Positions 1-10,484 of a stretch of DNA of 48,677 nt are shown in pieces. Position numbers and translations under genes: made by a program. A model generated the notes under the pieces. The model saw only the letters and a list, made by a program, of their open reading frames with translations, was not told the origin of the DNA and did no database searches. The stretch is from an uncultured Pelagibacteraceae bacterium (GTDB lineage Bacteria; Pseudomonadota; Alphaproteobacteria; Pelagibacterales; Pelagibacteraceae): assembly GCA_902571925.1 (NCBI GenBank), contig CACGDW010000005.1, forward strand, positions 1 through 48,677, read 5' to 3'. Position 1 is the first letter of the stretch, and every line of letters begins with the position of its first letter.

Positions 1-1
1 G

Positions 2-2068
2 TTAATTTCACATAAGTTTTCAAATGAAAAACAGCTTTTGCAGATCAGATTAAACAAATCAATATATTTAATTGAAATTAACTTAATTGGTAAAATACAA
101 ATAAAAAATATATTAATGGCAATATTGGCCGCACATAAGACTGGTCTTAAATTTGAAAAAATAATTAAAGTTATTCATAAATTGAAACCTGTCAAAGGTA
201 GATTAGAAAAAATAGGAAAAATTAAAAATAATAGTAAGGTAATTTTAGATTATGCCCATACTCCAGAAGCGTTAAAACTTGCTTTATCAAATCTTAGAGA
301 GCAGTTTCCTTCAAGCAAGATAAGTTTAGTATTTGGCTGTGGGGGTAATAGAGATTATAAAAAAAGATCTATAATGGGTAGAATTGCAGAAAAATATTCT
401 GATGAAATTTATTTAACAGACGACAATCCAAGAAATGAAAATCCTTCAAAAATTAGAAAAGATATTAAAAAAGGTTTCAAAAAAGTTAAATTTCAAGAAT
501 TTTCTAGTAGGAAAAAAGCAATTTACGATGCCGTAATGCGTCTCAAAACTGGGGATTTATTATTAGTAGCTGGAAAAGGCCATGAAGAAACTCAAGATTA
601 TGGAAAAAGAAAATTATTTTTTTCAGATACTCAAGTTATTTTGAAATCAATTAAATTTAAGAATAAATCTTTATCTAACAATTTAAAATTAAATATTATT
701 AAAGAAGTATCAAATTCTGCAATACCAAATAAACTTAATATTAACAATATTTCTATCAATTCAAAAACAATTAAAGAAGATGATGTTTTCTTTGCAATTA
801 AAGGAAAGAGAGTTGATGGGAATAAATTTATTTCAGAGGCTTTCAAAAAAAAATCAAGTTTGGTGATTGTGAATAAAATAAATAAAGATTATCCATCTTC
901 TAAACAAATTAAGGTAGATAATACTCTTAATTTTTTGTCAAAATGTTCAAGTATTTTAAGAGAAAATACAGATGCGAAAATAATTTCAATTACAGGAAGT
1001 TGTGGAAAGACAACTCTAAAAGAAATGGTTGGATATACCTTAGGAAAAATATCAAAAACAACTTATTCTCAAAAATCTTATAATAACAAGTATGGAGTTC
1101 CTCTAAGTTTATTTAATTTAAAACATAATGACAATTTTGGTGTACTCGAGGTAGGGATGGATAAGAAAGGCGAAATAGACAATTTAACAAAAATTATAAA
1201 ACCAGATTTAGGAATTATTACCAATATAAGCTATGCCCATTCAAAAAATTTTAAAAATATAAAACAAATAGCCTCTGCTAAAGCAGAAATGATGAATAAT
1301 ATTAAAGAAGGAGGAATAATTGTTCTTAATTCAGATGATACTTTTTATAGCTACCATAAAAGGGTAGCTATGAAAAAAAAATTAAAAGTAATTTCATTTG
1401 GGATTGAAAATAAATCTTCTATGGCAAGATTGATTAAAATTAGAAAGATGAAAAATAAATATGAATTGTTTTTCAATATTAATAACGTTAATGTCTCATT
1501 TTATTCTGATAATGATAATAAAAGCAATCTATACAATATACTCGCAACTCTTACCTTGATAAATTTATACAAAGATATCAAAAGATTAAAGAAAAATATT
1601 TTTCTGGGTTTCAAAATCCCTAATGGAAGAGGAGATATTTCAAAAATTAGATTAAAAGATAAAAAGATTTTTTTAGTAGATGAGACTTATAATTCAAATC
1701 CATTATCGTTAAAAACAGCAATAGAGAATTATAATAAGATATTATCAAAAAATTCAAAAAAATATCTAATATTGGGTGATATGCTTGAACTAGGTAAACA
1801 TTCTATAAATCAGCATAAGTTAATAAGTAAGATTATCAATAAAACAAATATAAACCAGGTATATGTGATTGGAAAATATGTCAAACATACTTTTAGGAGT
1901 TTAAAAAAAAATAAAAAAGCTCAAATATTAGATAATAAATTAGGTATAGTAGATTTAATTACTAAAAATTTAAATAATAATGATTATTTAATGATCAAAG
2001 GATCAAATTCAACTGGACTTCATAAAATAACATCTAGTTTAAAACAAAGAAATTTACATGCTATATGA
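2..2068 (+). CDS. murE-murF: MurE-MurF fusion ligase (5' partial)
   Basis: One uninterrupted frame carries the C-terminal part of MurE followed by a complete MurF; the frame is open to the left edge, so the 5' end is missing and the TTG at 38 is not a credible start. MurE adds meso-diaminopimelate, and MurF adds D-Ala-D-Ala, to the UDP-MurNAc peptide in the cytoplasm. The MurE part shows the motif DYAHTPEAL, the CGGNRD segment and, at about nt 422-433, DNPR, the signature known to select meso-DAP over lysine. The MurF part begins roughly at nt 690-750 and has the P-loop GSCGKTT at nt 995-1015 and the DETYNSNP motif. The fusion puts two consecutive lipid II steps on one chain. The stop overlaps the mraY start by 11 nt. 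Identity is secure; the N-terminal MurE half is not visible. Confidence 0.93.
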   Translation, partial: LISHKFSNEKQLLQIRLNKSIYLIEINLIGKIQIKNILMAILAAHKTGLKFEKIIKVIHKLKPVKGRLEKIGKIKNNSKVILDYAHTPEALKLALSNLREQFPSSKISLVFGCGGNRDYKKRSIMGRIAEKYSDEIYLTDDNPRNENPSKIRKDIKKGFKKVKFQEFSSRKKAIYDAVMRLKTGDLLLVAGKGHEETQDYGKRKLFFSDTQVILKSIKFKNKSLSNNLKLNIIKEVSNSAIPNKLNINNISINSKTIKEDDVFFAIKGKRVDGNKFISEAFKKKSSLVIVNKINKDYPSSKQIKVDNTLNFLSKCSSILRENTDAKIISITGSCGKTTLKEMVGYTLGKISKTTYSQKSYNNKYGVPLSLFNLKHNDNFGVLEVGMDKKGEIDNLTKIIKPDLGIITNISYAHSKNFKNIKQIASAKAEMMNNIKEGGIIVLNSDDTFYSYHKRVAMKKKLKVISFGIENKSSMARLIKIRKMKNKYELFFNINNVNVSFYSDNDNKSNLYNILATLTLINLYKDIKRLKKNIFLGFKIPNGRGDISKIRLKDKKIFLVDETYNSNPLSLKTAIENYNKILSKNSKKYLILGDMLELGKHSINQHKLISKIINKTNINQVYVIGKYVKHTFRSLKKNKKAQILDNKLGIVDLITKNLNNNDYLMIKGSNSTGLHKITSSLKQRNLHAI

Positions 2069-3143
2069 ATTTTTACTCAACTTTGTTGAGACTTTTACTT
2101 TTTTGAATGTTTTTAAATATATTACTTTTAGAACCGGATTAGCTTTTTTTTCATCATTATTAATTACCCTTTTAATTGGAGAACCATTTATAAGATTATT
2201 TTCTAATAAAAAAATTTTTAACCCTATAAGAGAAGATGGACCATCTGATCATATTGTCAAAAAAATTGGAACACCAACAATGGGTGGTGTTATCATTTTA
2301 TTAGGTTTAATAGTCTCAGTCTTACTTTGGGCTGATCTTTCAAATATTTATATTTTATTTTGCTTATACATTGTTACATCTTTTGGAATTTTAGGTGCCT
2401 ATGATGATTATAAAAAAATAAAAAAAAATAGTTCTTTTGGCATTTCATCAAAATTAAAAATATCATTACAAATATTTATAGCTATAATAGGCTTAGTTAT
2501 TTTGACATATTTTGTCGAATATGAAGAATTTAGAAATCTCTATTTTCCATTTTTTAAAAATTTAATTATTAACCTTGGATGGTTTTTTATTCCTTTTTCT
2601 GTTTTTGTTATCATAGGTTCATCTAATGCAGTAAATTTAACTGATGGCTTAGATGGTTTAGCCACTGTCCCAGTGATTTTAGTTGCAGGTTGCTTTGCTT
2701 TTATTAGTTATGTTACTGGAAATATTGTTTTTTCAGAATACCTTCAAATTTTATATATTGAAGGAACAGGTGAAATATCTATTTTTTGTGGTTCAATTAT
2801 AGGAGCATGTTTGGGTTTTTTATGGTTTAATGCTCCACCAGCAAAAATATTTATGGGTGATACAGGATCCTTATCTTTAGGGGGATCTTTAGGAGCTGTA
2901 GGAATAATTACAAAACATGAAATAGTCTTAGCTATAACAGGAGGCTTATTTGTTTTAGAGGCTTTGTCAGTAATGGTTCAGGTAATCTCATTTAAATTAA
3001 CTGGTAAAAGAATATTTAGAATGGCCCCAATACATCATCACTTTGAAAAGAAGGGATGGCCAGAATCAACTGTTGTTATAAGATTCTGGATAATTTCCAT
3101 TATTTTGGCAATGATTGGTCTTGCGACACTAAAATTAAGATAA
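2058..3143 (+). CDS. mraY: Phospho-MurNAc-pentapeptide transferase MraY
   Basis: MraY transfers phospho-MurNAc-pentapeptide to undecaprenyl phosphate, giving lipid I at the inner membrane. The 361-residue length is typical. Family signatures seen are GTPTMGGV near residue 75, the Asp-rich loop [29 protein letters not shown] and the terminal [13 protein letters not shown] histidine motif. About ten hydrophobic segments are spread along the chain. The ATG lies inside the last codons of murF, which implies translational coupling. The order murF-mraY-murD-ftsW-murG is the standard dcw order. Confidence 0.97.
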   Translation: MLYEFLLNFVETFTFLNVFKYITFRTGLAFFSSLLITLLIGEPFIRLFSNKKIFNPIREDGPSDHIVKKIGTPTMGGVIILLGLIVSVLLWADLSNIYILFCLYIVTSFGILGAYDDYKKIKKNSSFGISSKLKISLQIFIAIIGLVILTYFVEYEEFRNLYFPFFKNLIINLGWFFIPFSVFVIIGSSNAVNLTDGLDGLATVPVILVAGCFAFISYVTGNIVFSEYLQILYIEGTGEISIFCGSIIGACLGFLWFNAPPAKIFMGDTGSLSLGGSLGAVGIITKHEIVLAITGGLFVLEALSVMVQVISFKLTGKRIFRMAPIHHHFEKKGWPESTVVIRFWIISIILAMIGLATLKLR

Positions 3144-3154
3144 AGGACTGAGTC

Positions 3155-4444
3155 TTGAATATCTTTTTAAATAAAAAAATATTAATTTATGGCTTAGGAA
3201 TAAGTGGCTTATCTTCCTATAAATTTCTAAAAAATAAAAATGATATTTTTTTATATGATGACAACAAACTTAAGATTAAAACTTTAGGCACCAAAAAAAA
3301 TTTGATTAGTTATAAAGAAATCCTCAAAACAAAGTTTGATCAAATAATTATTAGTCCAGGTATTGATATTAATAAATGTAAATTGTCTAAATTTTTAAAA
3401 AAAAATTATAATAAAGTTTTTTCAGACTTAGATGTATTCTATTCATTTTATAAAAATGATTTTATTACAATTACGGGTACAAATGGCAAATCTACGACTT
3501 GTCAACTTATGTATGATGTTTTATCGAGTCAAAAATTTGATACTAGATTAGTTGGAAATATTGGAAATCCTGTTTTATCAGTTAAAAATGTTAAGAAAAA
3601 AACAGTTTTTGTTATCGAGGCTTCTTCTTATCAATTAGAATATAGTAGAATTTTTAAATCAAAATATGCTGCGATACTAAATTTATCCCCTGACCACATG
3701 GAGAGACATAAAAATCTTAATGAATATATCAAAGCTAAATTTAAATTATTAAAGAATCAAAGCAAAGAAGATCTGGCCTTTGTTAATAAAGATGATCTGC
3801 TAATCAATAAGGAACTAAAATTAAACAATTTTAAAAGTAAGGTAATTAAAATAAGTACAAAAAAAGATAATAGATTTTTAAAAAATATAGATAATGAATA
3901 TTTTTTAACAGAATCTAATAAAGAAAATTTATCATTTGTTTTAGCGATATCAAAAAAATTTTATATCAAAAAAAATTTATTAATAGAAACGATCCAAAAA
4001 TTTAAAGGATTAAAATATCGTCAACAAATCATTTTTAGGAAAAAAAACTTAACAATTATAAATGACTCAAAATCAACAAGCTTTTCATCTTCTATAAGTC
4101 TTTTAAAAGAAAATAAAAAAATTTTTTGGTTATTAGGAGGTATATATAAAAAAGGAGATAAATTAGAGTTATCAAAAAAATATTTTAAAAATATAAAAGC
4201 CTTTATTTATGGAAAAGATAAAAAAATTTTTAGTAAAAAGCTTAAAGATAAAATAAAATATAAAAATTTTAATAACTTAAAGGATGCTCTTAAAGAAATA
4301 TTTGTAATTGTTAAAAAAGAAAGACCATTAAATTCAACAATATTGTTTAGTCCATGCGCAGCATCATTTGATAATTTTAAAAATTTTGAGGATAGAGGCT
4401 TATATTTTAATAAATTAGTGAAGATGTATAAAAATGAATTATAA
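3155..4444 (+). CDS. murD: UDP-MurNAc-L-Ala:D-Glu ligase MurD
   Basis: MurD adds D-glutamate to UDP-MurNAc-L-Ala in the cytoplasm. The N-terminal Rossmann region IYGLGISGLSSY begins about ten residues in, the Mur-ligase P-loop TGTNGKSTT sits near residue 107, and the C-terminal ligase domain has the NDSKSTS segment and a late SPCAASFD motif. The start is a TTG preceded by AAGGA at 3143-3147, about 7 nt upstream. No ATG is available near the N-terminus of the Rossmann fold, so TTG is preferred. Length 429 residues, usual for MurD. The end overlaps ftsW by 11 nt. Confidence 0.95.
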   Translation: MNIFLNKKILIYGLGISGLSSYKFLKNKNDIFLYDDNKLKIKTLGTKKNLISYKEILKTKFDQIIISPGIDINKCKLSKFLKKNYNKVFSDLDVFYSFYKNDFITITGTNGKSTTCQLMYDVLSSQKFDTRLVGNIGNPVLSVKNVKKKTVFVIEASSYQLEYSRIFKSKYAAILNLSPDHMERHKNLNEYIKAKFKLLKNQSKEDLAFVNKDDLLINKELKLNNFKSKVIKISTKKDNRFLKNIDNEYFLTESNKENLSFVLAISKKFYIKKNLLIETIQKFKGLKYRQQIIFRKKNLTIINDSKSTSFSSSISLLKENKKIFWLLGGIYKKGDKLELSKKYFKNIKAFIYGKDKKIFSKKLKDKIKYKNFNNLKDALKEIFVIVKKERPLNSTILFSPCAASFDNFKNFEDRGLYFNKLVKMYKNEL

Positions 4445-5558
4445 TAGTTCAATACATAATCTATACTATGAATGGTGGAAAAATATTGATAAATTTATAT
4501 TTTCTTTAATCATTCTTTTATTTGTTACTGGATTATTTTTTTCTTTACTATCAACCTCTTTATTAGTTTCTGATAAATTGGATACAAATGATTACACTTT
4601 TTTCTTTAAACATCTTTCTTTTGTTTTCTTAGGATTAGTAATAATTTTTATGATATCTTCTATAAATGAAGAAAAACTTTTTAAGATTTCTCCTATAATT
4701 TTCATATTTTCTTTAACCTTTTTGTCTTTAGTTCCTATTATAGGTATTGAAGTAAATAGTGCGCAAAGATGGTTGGACTTTAATATATTACCTAGATTTC
4801 AACCAATAGAATTAGTTAAACCATTTTTAATTATTCTTATCAGTTTAATTTTAAGTAATGAAAAATATACCAATATATACTTTAAATACTTAATTTCTTT
4901 TTTAATAACCTTAGTGATAGGTTTATTATTAGCTGCTCAACCAGACATTGGACAAACTTTACTAGTTTTTTTTAGTTGGTCAGTCTTAATTTTTATATCC
5001 GGCATTAATGTAATTTTTTTAGTAATATCATGCCTTGTTTTATCTCTAGCTCTTTATTTTTCTATAAATTTAATTCCAAAATTTGCATACATTAAGAATA
5101 GGATACTATCTTTTTTTAATACTGAAACAGGGACACATAACGCACAATCAGAAAAAGCAATTGACTCTATTACTAGTGGAGGTTTTTTTGGAAAAGGAAT
5201 AGGAGAAGGAACATTAAAAAATCGAGTACCAGAGGCTCATACAGATTATATAATATCTGTTATTTCAGAGGAATTTGGTGTGATTGCCATAATTTTAATC
5301 TTATTAATGTTTTTAGTACTAATTTATTCTGTTTTTAAAAAAATTAATTTAGAAAATAAGGAAAGAACAAAATTAGTTTTAGTTGGATGTGTAAGTCTTA
5401 TTTTGTTGCAGGCAATGATACATATTGGAGTAAATATCAGATTGTTTCCCACAACTGGAATGACTTTGCCTTTTATAAGTTATGGGGGTTCTTCAATTAT
5501 AAGTATTTCAATTTTATCAGGTATAATTTTAAACTTAACTAAAAGAAGAGTAAGTTGA
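4434..5558 (+). CDS. ftsW: Divisome SEDS glycosyltransferase FtsW
   Basis: FtsW is the septal SEDS-family peptidoglycan polymerase, working with the class B PBP FtsI. The sequence has multiple hydrophobic helices and the SEDS signatures SAQRWLDF, RFQPIELVKP, AAQPDIGQTLL, the loop SGGFFGKGIGEG followed by PEAHTDYI, and the terminal LPFISYGGSS. It resembles RodA, which is separately present at 42515-43642; its place between murD and murG argues for FtsW. Start ATG overlaps murD, and the stop is followed one base later by murG. Confidence 0.94.
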   Translation: MNYNSSIHNLYYEWWKNIDKFIFSLIILLFVTGLFFSLLSTSLLVSDKLDTNDYTFFFKHLSFVFLGLVIIFMISSINEEKLFKISPIIFIFSLTFLSLVPIIGIEVNSAQRWLDFNILPRFQPIELVKPFLIILISLILSNEKYTNIYFKYLISFLITLVIGLLLAAQPDIGQTLLVFFSWSVLIFISGINVIFLVISCLVLSLALYFSINLIPKFAYIKNRILSFFNTETGTHNAQSEKAIDSITSGGFFGKGIGEGTLKNRVPEAHTDYIISVISEEFGVIAIILILLMFLVLIYSVFKKINLENKERTKLVLVGCVSLILLQAMIHIGVNIRLFPTTGMTLPFISYGGSSIISISILSGIILNLTKRRVS

Positions 5559-5559
5559 A

Positions 5560-6624
5560 ATGAAAAAAAATTTTTTAATTTCAACAGGTGGCTCAGGAGG
5601 CCATGTAATTCCAGCTACAATTCTCTATAAACATTTGTCTAGCGTTGCAAATATAATATTATCAACTGACAAAAGGGGACTGAAATATTTTAATAAAGAT
5701 AATATTAAATTTGAAGTTATTAATACCCCAAAGTTAAATAATATTTTTTTTTTTCCAATTAACTTTATTTTGATTTTAATTTTAACTTTTAAATCATATT
5801 TTTTATTAAAAAATAAAGAAATAGAAAAAATTTTTTCTACAGGTGGTTATATGTCCTTGCCTATAATCCTAGCAGCAAAATTATTAAGATTAAAAATTTA
5901 TTTGGTAGAGCCCAATCAAGTATTAGGACGAGCAAATAAATTTTTTTTAAATTCTTGTGAGAAAATTTTTTGTTATACAAAAGAAATTAAGAATTTTCCC
6001 GAAAAGTTTAAGAATAAAATTATTACTATTTTCCCTTTAGTAAAAGAAAATATCTATAGACTTAAACAACCCAATGAAAATAAAGATGAATTTACTTTAT
6101 TAGTAGTTGGAGGAAGTCAAGGGGCAAATATTTTTGATAAAAATTTGAAAAACCTTATTGTAAAAATTTCAAAGGAAAAATCTATTAAAATAATACAACA
6201 AACTCATCAGAATAATATTACTGATTTAAAAAATTTTTATACAAAAAATAATGTCAAAAATGAAATTTTTAGTTTTGATGAAAATTTTGCTAATAATATA
6301 ATTCAATCAGATATTTGTATATCTAGAGCTGGAGCTTCAACGCTAGCTGAGTTATCGGTTTTAAATGTTCCCTTTATAGCAGTACCACTTCCAACTTCTA
6401 AGGATAATCACCAATATGAAAATGCATTTTTTTATGAAATGAAAAATTGTTGTTGGATAGTTGAGCAAAATCAATTTGAGGAAAAGATTGAAAAAGTATT
6501 AAAAGATATTTTATATGATAAAAGTAATTATTTAAAAAAAAAAGAAAGTTTAAAAAAATTAAATTTTCAAAATACATGGGCTAATGCAAACCAAAAAATA
6601 TTAAAAACTGTAAATGAAAATTGA
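5560..6624 (+). CDS. murG: Lipid II GlcNAc transferase MurG
   Basis: MurG adds GlcNAc to lipid I to give lipid II on the cytoplasmic face of the membrane. The two-domain GT-B fold is marked by the N-terminal loop TGGSGGHVIPA at residues 9-19, the FSTGGYMSLP segment, the second glycine-rich loop VVGGSQGAN, and the nucleotide-binding ISRAGASTLAEL with downstream Gln-rich DNHQYENA. Length 354 residues is normal. The start overlaps nothing but follows ftsW after one base; the end overlaps murC by 11 nt, consistent with a single polycistron. Confidence 0.96.
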   Translation: MKKNFLISTGGSGGHVIPATILYKHLSSVANIILSTDKRGLKYFNKDNIKFEVINTPKLNNIFFFPINFILILILTFKSYFLLKNKEIEKIFSTGGYMSLPIILAAKLLRLKIYLVEPNQVLGRANKFFLNSCEKIFCYTKEIKNFPEKFKNKIITIFPLVKENIYRLKQPNENKDEFTLLVVGGSQGANIFDKNLKNLIVKISKEKSIKIIQQTHQNNITDLKNFYTKNNVKNEIFSFDENFANNIIQSDICISRAGASTLAELSVLNVPFIAVPLPTSKDNHQYENAFFYEMKNCCWIVEQNQFEEKIEKVLKDILYDKSNYLKKKESLKKLNFQNTWANANQKILKTVNEN

Positions 6625-8005
6625 AATAGCAAAAACAGAAATTATACATTTTATAGGGATTGGTGGCATTGGAATGAGTGGACTTTCTTTAATTATGAGG
6701 GGTAAAGGATTTAAAATTCAGGGGAGCGACTTAACTTCCAATAAGAATGTTGAAAGATTAAAAAAAGAAAAAATAAAAATTTTTATAGGACAAAAGAAAC
6801 AAAATTTAAAAAATGCAACAATAGTTGTAATTTCGTCAGCGATAAAAAAAAATAATCCAGAAATAGTAGAGGCAAAAAAAAAAAATTTACCAATTATAAC
6901 AAGAGGTAAAATGTTAGCTCATATTGTTTCTTTAACTAAAAATATTGTTGTTGCTGGTTCCCATGGAAAAACCACTACCACATCTTTAGTAACTTCAATT
7001 TTTCAGAAAACAAAGTTAGATCCCACAATTATTAATGGAGGAGTTATTAATTCAATAAGAAATACAGCCAAACTTGGTAAGAGTGACTGGTCTATTTTAG
7101 AAGCAGATGAGTCCGATGGTAGCTTCGTTCATATTCCACCAACGTACTCAATCATTACAAATATAGATAGAGAACATATGGATTACTATAAGTCTATAGA
7201 TGATTTAAAAAAATATTTTCTTAAGTTTATAGAAAAAGTTCCATCATTTGGAAAATCATTTATTTGTATAGATGATAAAGTTAATAGTGAAATTATAAAA
7301 AAAATTAAAAGTAAAAATTTTTATACTTATGGATTGAGTCCTAAATCTAATTTCTTAATTAAAAATATCAAACAAAGTACGACATTTTCTAAATTTGATT
7401 TATTAATGAATGTTCCAAATAAAAAAACTACCTTTAAAAATCTAAGAATCCCATTAATTGGAATTCATAACATTAGGAATTCAGTTGCAGCAGCAGCAGT
7501 TGCATTAACTGTTGGTATATCTATTTCAAATATTAAAAAAGGTTTATTAAATTTTAAAGGAGTTCAAAGAAGATTTAATAAAGTTTTTACATATAATGGC
7601 ATTGAATTTTATGATGACTACGCGCATCATCCAACTGAAATAAAAGTGGTTTTAGAAGGTGTTAACAAAGTTTATCAAAATTTTGATAAGGTTTGTATAT
7701 TTCAACCACATCGAATTTCTAGATTAAAAGATTTAAGGAAAGAGTTTTCTTATGCATTTAAGGATGCTGATACTGTTATTCTTTGTCCGATATATACTGC
7801 TGGAGAAAAGATTAAATTAGGATTTAATTATCTGAAATTTGCTAAAGAAATTATAAAAAATTCAAAAGTGAATTTATTTTTAGTAGAAAATAATAATCAA
7901 TTGGCAAAATTTATTAAAAAAAATATGTATGGAAAAAAAATTGTAATTGGAATGGGTGCGGGATCTATTTCTAATTGGATGAGAAAGATTCCTCAATTAA
8001 TCTAA
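6614..8005 (+). CDS. murC: UDP-MurNAc:L-Ala ligase MurC
   Basis: MurC attaches L-alanine to UDP-MurNAc, the first peptide step of peptidoglycan synthesis. Seen are the N-terminal HFIGIGGIGMSGL dinucleotide-type loop, the P-loop GSHGKTTTT near residue 115, the ADESDGSF motif, the NIRNSVAAAA segment that opens the third domain, and DDYAHHPTEI in the C-terminal domain. The 463-residue length is typical. The TAA stop and the preferred murB ATG share one base (TAATG). Confidence 0.97.
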   Translation: MKIEIAKTEIIHFIGIGGIGMSGLSLIMRGKGFKIQGSDLTSNKNVERLKKEKIKIFIGQKKQNLKNATIVVISSAIKKNNPEIVEAKKKNLPIITRGKMLAHIVSLTKNIVVAGSHGKTTTTSLVTSIFQKTKLDPTIINGGVINSIRNTAKLGKSDWSILEADESDGSFVHIPPTYSIITNIDREHMDYYKSIDDLKKYFLKFIEKVPSFGKSFICIDDKVNSEIIKKIKSKNFYTYGLSPKSNFLIKNIKQSTTFSKFDLLMNVPNKKTTFKNLRIPLIGIHNIRNSVAAAAVALTVGISISNIKKGLLNFKGVQRRFNKVFTYNGIEFYDDYAHHPTEIKVVLEGVNKVYQNFDKVCIFQPHRISRLKDLRKEFSYAFKDADTVILCPIYTAGEKIKLGFNYLKFAKEIIKNSKVNLFLVENNNQLAKFIKKNMYGKKIVIGMGAGSISNWMRKIPQLI

Positions 8006-8913
8006 TGGATATAAATCAATTAAAAGAAATATTAAGTGAGTTTGGTGACAGCGTTAGATTTAATCATGATCTTAAAAAAAAAAACTGGTTTAATATAGGT
8101 GGAAAATCGAAAGTTTTTTACAAATCAAAAAATTTAAGAGAATTAGTAAATTTTTTGAAAAAATTGCAGAATAGTGAAAAAATATTTATTCTTGGTGCTG
8201 GTTCAAATACTCTTATTAGTGACAATTTATTTGATGGGGTAGTAATAAAGCTTGATAAAAATTTTAATAATATTTCTCTGCTTAAAGAGGATATAATAAT
8301 AGCTGGTAGTGCAGTTTTAGATAAATCTTTATCAGATTTTGCATTAAATAACAGCATAAGTGGTTTTGAATTTTTATCATGTATTCCTGGAACAGTAGGT
8401 GGAGGAATTAGGATGAATGCGGGATGCTTCGATAAAGAATTTAAAGATATTCTATTATCTGTTCAAGCAATTGACAAATCAGGAAATATAATAACCATAC
8501 CATCAAAAGATATTAAATTTGAATATAGAGAAAGTGATTTATCAGACGATTTGATCTTTTTAAGTGCATCTTTTAAAGGAGTAAAAAGTAATAAAATAAA
8601 AATTAAAGATAAGATGAATAAACTCAAAATTGAGAAAGAAACAAATCAACCAAGTAAAATTAAAACTAGTGGTAGTACTTTTAAAAATCCTAAATCACAA
8701 TCAAAAAAAAAAGTATGGGAACTAATTAAAGAGTCAGTACCTTTAGATAAAAGTTTTGGTGACGCTTGTATTTCACAAAAACATTGCAACTTTTTTGTAA
8801 ATAAAGGACAAGCTTCATTTGAAGATATGAACAAATTGATCGATTTTGTTGCTAAAAAAGTTTTGGAAAAGACTGGGATTAGTTTAGAAAAAGAAATAAA
8901 AATTTTAAAATAA
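8005..8913 (+). CDS. murB: UDP-N-acetylenolpyruvoylglucosamine reductase MurB
   Basis: MurB is the FAD enzyme that reduces enolpyruvyl-UDP-GlcNAc to UDP-MurNAc. The NTFxxGG-like segment appears as NWFNIGG, followed by the FAD-binding GAGSNTLISD, CIPGTVGGGIRMNAG, the YRESDL motif, the SGSTFKNP segment with the catalytic serine, and a final Glu in LEKEIKIL. I chose the ATG at 8005, which forms a TAATG overlap with murC and gives 302 residues, the usual size. An in-frame ATG at 7975 would overlap murC by 31 nt and add ten unmatched residues. Confidence 0.94.
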   Translation: MDINQLKEILSEFGDSVRFNHDLKKKNWFNIGGKSKVFYKSKNLRELVNFLKKLQNSEKIFILGAGSNTLISDNLFDGVVIKLDKNFNNISLLKEDIIIAGSAVLDKSLSDFALNNSISGFEFLSCIPGTVGGGIRMNAGCFDKEFKDILLSVQAIDKSGNIITIPSKDIKFEYRESDLSDDLIFLSASFKGVKSNKIKIKDKMNKLKIEKETNQPSKIKTSGSTFKNPKSQSKKKVWELIKESVPLDKSFGDACISQKHCNFFVNKGQASFEDMNKLIDFVAKKVLEKTGISLEKEIKILK

Positions 8914-8914
8914 C

Positions 8915-9829
8915 TTGAAAAAAAGAATATTAATAATTTCTGGAGGAATATCTAAAGAAAGAGTTATAAGCCTTGATACAGGTCGACAAGTAGCAAAAGA
9001 ACTTATTAAGAATAATTATAAGGTAAAAATTGTTGAACCTAATTTTAAATTACTAAATTTAACTAAATTATTTAAACCAAATATCATTTTTAATGCACTT
9101 CATGGTCAATTTGGTGAGGATGGATATATTCAGACTATTTTAGAGACTTTAGGAATACCATACACTCACTCAGGCGTAATTTCATCTTCAATAGCTATGG
9201 ACAAAGAGCTTTCAAAAAAGATATTTATCAAAAACAGAATATTAACTCCTAAATATTTTTTATATTGTTTTGATAAATCAAAATCAGAATTAGTAAAGTT
9301 AATAGAAAAAAAAATAAAGTTTCCAGTAGTGATCAAACCAATAAATGAAGGTTCAAGCGTCAATGTATTTATCTGTTCAAAATCAAATATATTTGAAAAA
9401 ATTAAATTGTTGAAAGATTATAAAAAAATTATTGTTGAGCAGTTTATACCAGGTCGAGAAATTCAAGCAGCTATTATTGGTCAAAAAAAACTTGGAGCTA
9501 TCGAACTAAAACCAAAAAGAAAATTTTATGACTATCAGGCAAAATATAACTCTAACGCAAAAACTAAGCATATTATTCCAGTTGATTTATCAAAAAAGAA
9601 TTATAATAAAATTATGAATTTAGCTTTTAAAGCACACACGCTAATTGGATGTAGAGGTGTAACTCGATCAGATTTTAAATTTCATGAAGGAAAATTCTAT
9701 CTTCTTGAAATAAATACTCAGCCAGGTATGACAAGTCTTTCTTTAGTTCCCGAGATAGCTGCATATCATGGGATTAGTTTTATAAAATTAATTGAATTAG
9801 TTCTTAAAGATGCCTCTACGAAAAAATAA
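8915..9829 (+). CDS. ddl: D-alanine--D-alanine ligase
   Basis: Ddl makes the D-Ala-D-Ala dipeptide used by MurF. This ATP-grasp enzyme of 304 residues shows the N-terminal SGGISKERVISL segment, ALHGQFGEDGYIQ, the ATP-binding PVVIKPINEGSS, and the Mg-binding EINTQPGMTSLSLVPE near the C-terminus. The start is a TTG one base after the murB stop; no better upstream start exists because the family motif begins about eight residues in. The 3' end overlaps ftsQ by 20 nt. Confidence 0.95.
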   Translation: MKKRILIISGGISKERVISLDTGRQVAKELIKNNYKVKIVEPNFKLLNLTKLFKPNIIFNALHGQFGEDGYIQTILETLGIPYTHSGVISSSIAMDKELSKKIFIKNRILTPKYFLYCFDKSKSELVKLIEKKIKFPVVIKPINEGSSVNVFICSKSNIFEKIKLLKDYKKIIVEQFIPGREIQAAIIGQKKLGAIELKPKRKFYDYQAKYNSNAKTKHIIPVDLSKKNYNKIMNLAFKAHTLIGCRGVTRSDFKFHEGKFYLLEINTQPGMTSLSLVPEIAAYHGISFIKLIELVLKDASTKK

Positions 9830-10484
9830 AAAGATTTGGGTATATTTTTTTTTATTTATATTGTGTGGGACTTTTAGTAATAAATATTTAAATAATATTA
9901 ATTTTCCAAAAATAAAAAAAATTGAAGTTTTAGGTCTTGAAGAGAACAATAAAATTAGATTATCTGAAAAACTAAGTTATTTAAAACAGCAAAATCTTTT
10001 AATTCTAGATCAAGATAAGATTAAGAATATCTTAAACTCTAATTATTTAATAGAGAAATATTTTATTGTTAAGGAATATCCTTCATCTTTAAAATTTAAG
10101 ATTATAAAAACAAAATTTTTAGCTAATTTAAGTAAGGATGGTAAATTGTTTTTTTTAGGATCAAATGGAAAATTAATTGAAACAAAAAAATCTCTTGAGA
10201 ATATTCCTTTTGTTTTTGGTGAGTTTAATGAAGTAGAATTTTTTATATTTAAATCAATAATAGATGATACTTCATCATTAGATTATAAAGAAATTAAAAA
10301 TCTATTCTTTTTCCCCTCAGGAAGATGGGATTTTGAAACTCATTCGGATCAATTAATTAAACTACCAAAAGTAAAAATAAGAGAGTCTTTAGAATTGTAT
10401 TCTAAGATAAAAAAAGATGAGACTTTTAGTAATGCAAAAGTTATTGATCTTCGACAAATAAATCAATTAGTAATAAATGAATAG
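9810..10484 (+). CDS. ftsQ: Cell division protein FtsQ (short)
   Basis: FtsQ is a bitopic divisome scaffold that binds FtsB/FtsL. The protein has a short basic cytoplasmic N-terminus, one membrane helix at about residues 8-26, then a POTRA-like stretch starting at KIEVLG with the typical NLLILD and SSLKFKIIKTKFLA segments. C-terminal similarity to FtsQ is weak by eye, but the size (224 residues), topology and position between ddl and the ftsA remnant fit. It is at the short end for alphaproteobacterial FtsQ. Confidence 0.85.
   Translation: MPLRKNKKIWVYFFLFILCGTFSNKYLNNINFPKIKKIEVLGLEENNKIRLSEKLSYLKQQNLLILDQDKIKNILNSNYLIEKYFIVKEYPSSLKFKIIKTKFLANLSKDGKLFFLGSNGKLIETKKSLENIPFVFGEFNEVEFFIFKSIIDDTSSLDYKEIKNLFFFPSGRWDFETHSDQLIKLPKVKIRESLELYSKIKKDETFSNAKVIDLRQINQLVINE

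Noticed and set aside
38-40. TTG at 38 as the start of the first gene
   Set aside because: The frame is open to the window edge and lies within the MurE C-terminal half, so the codon is internal to a gene that starts outside the window.
7975-8004. Earlier murB start
   Set aside because: It would overlap murC by 31 nt and add ten residues with no match; ATG 8005 forms a TAATG overlap and gives the usual length.
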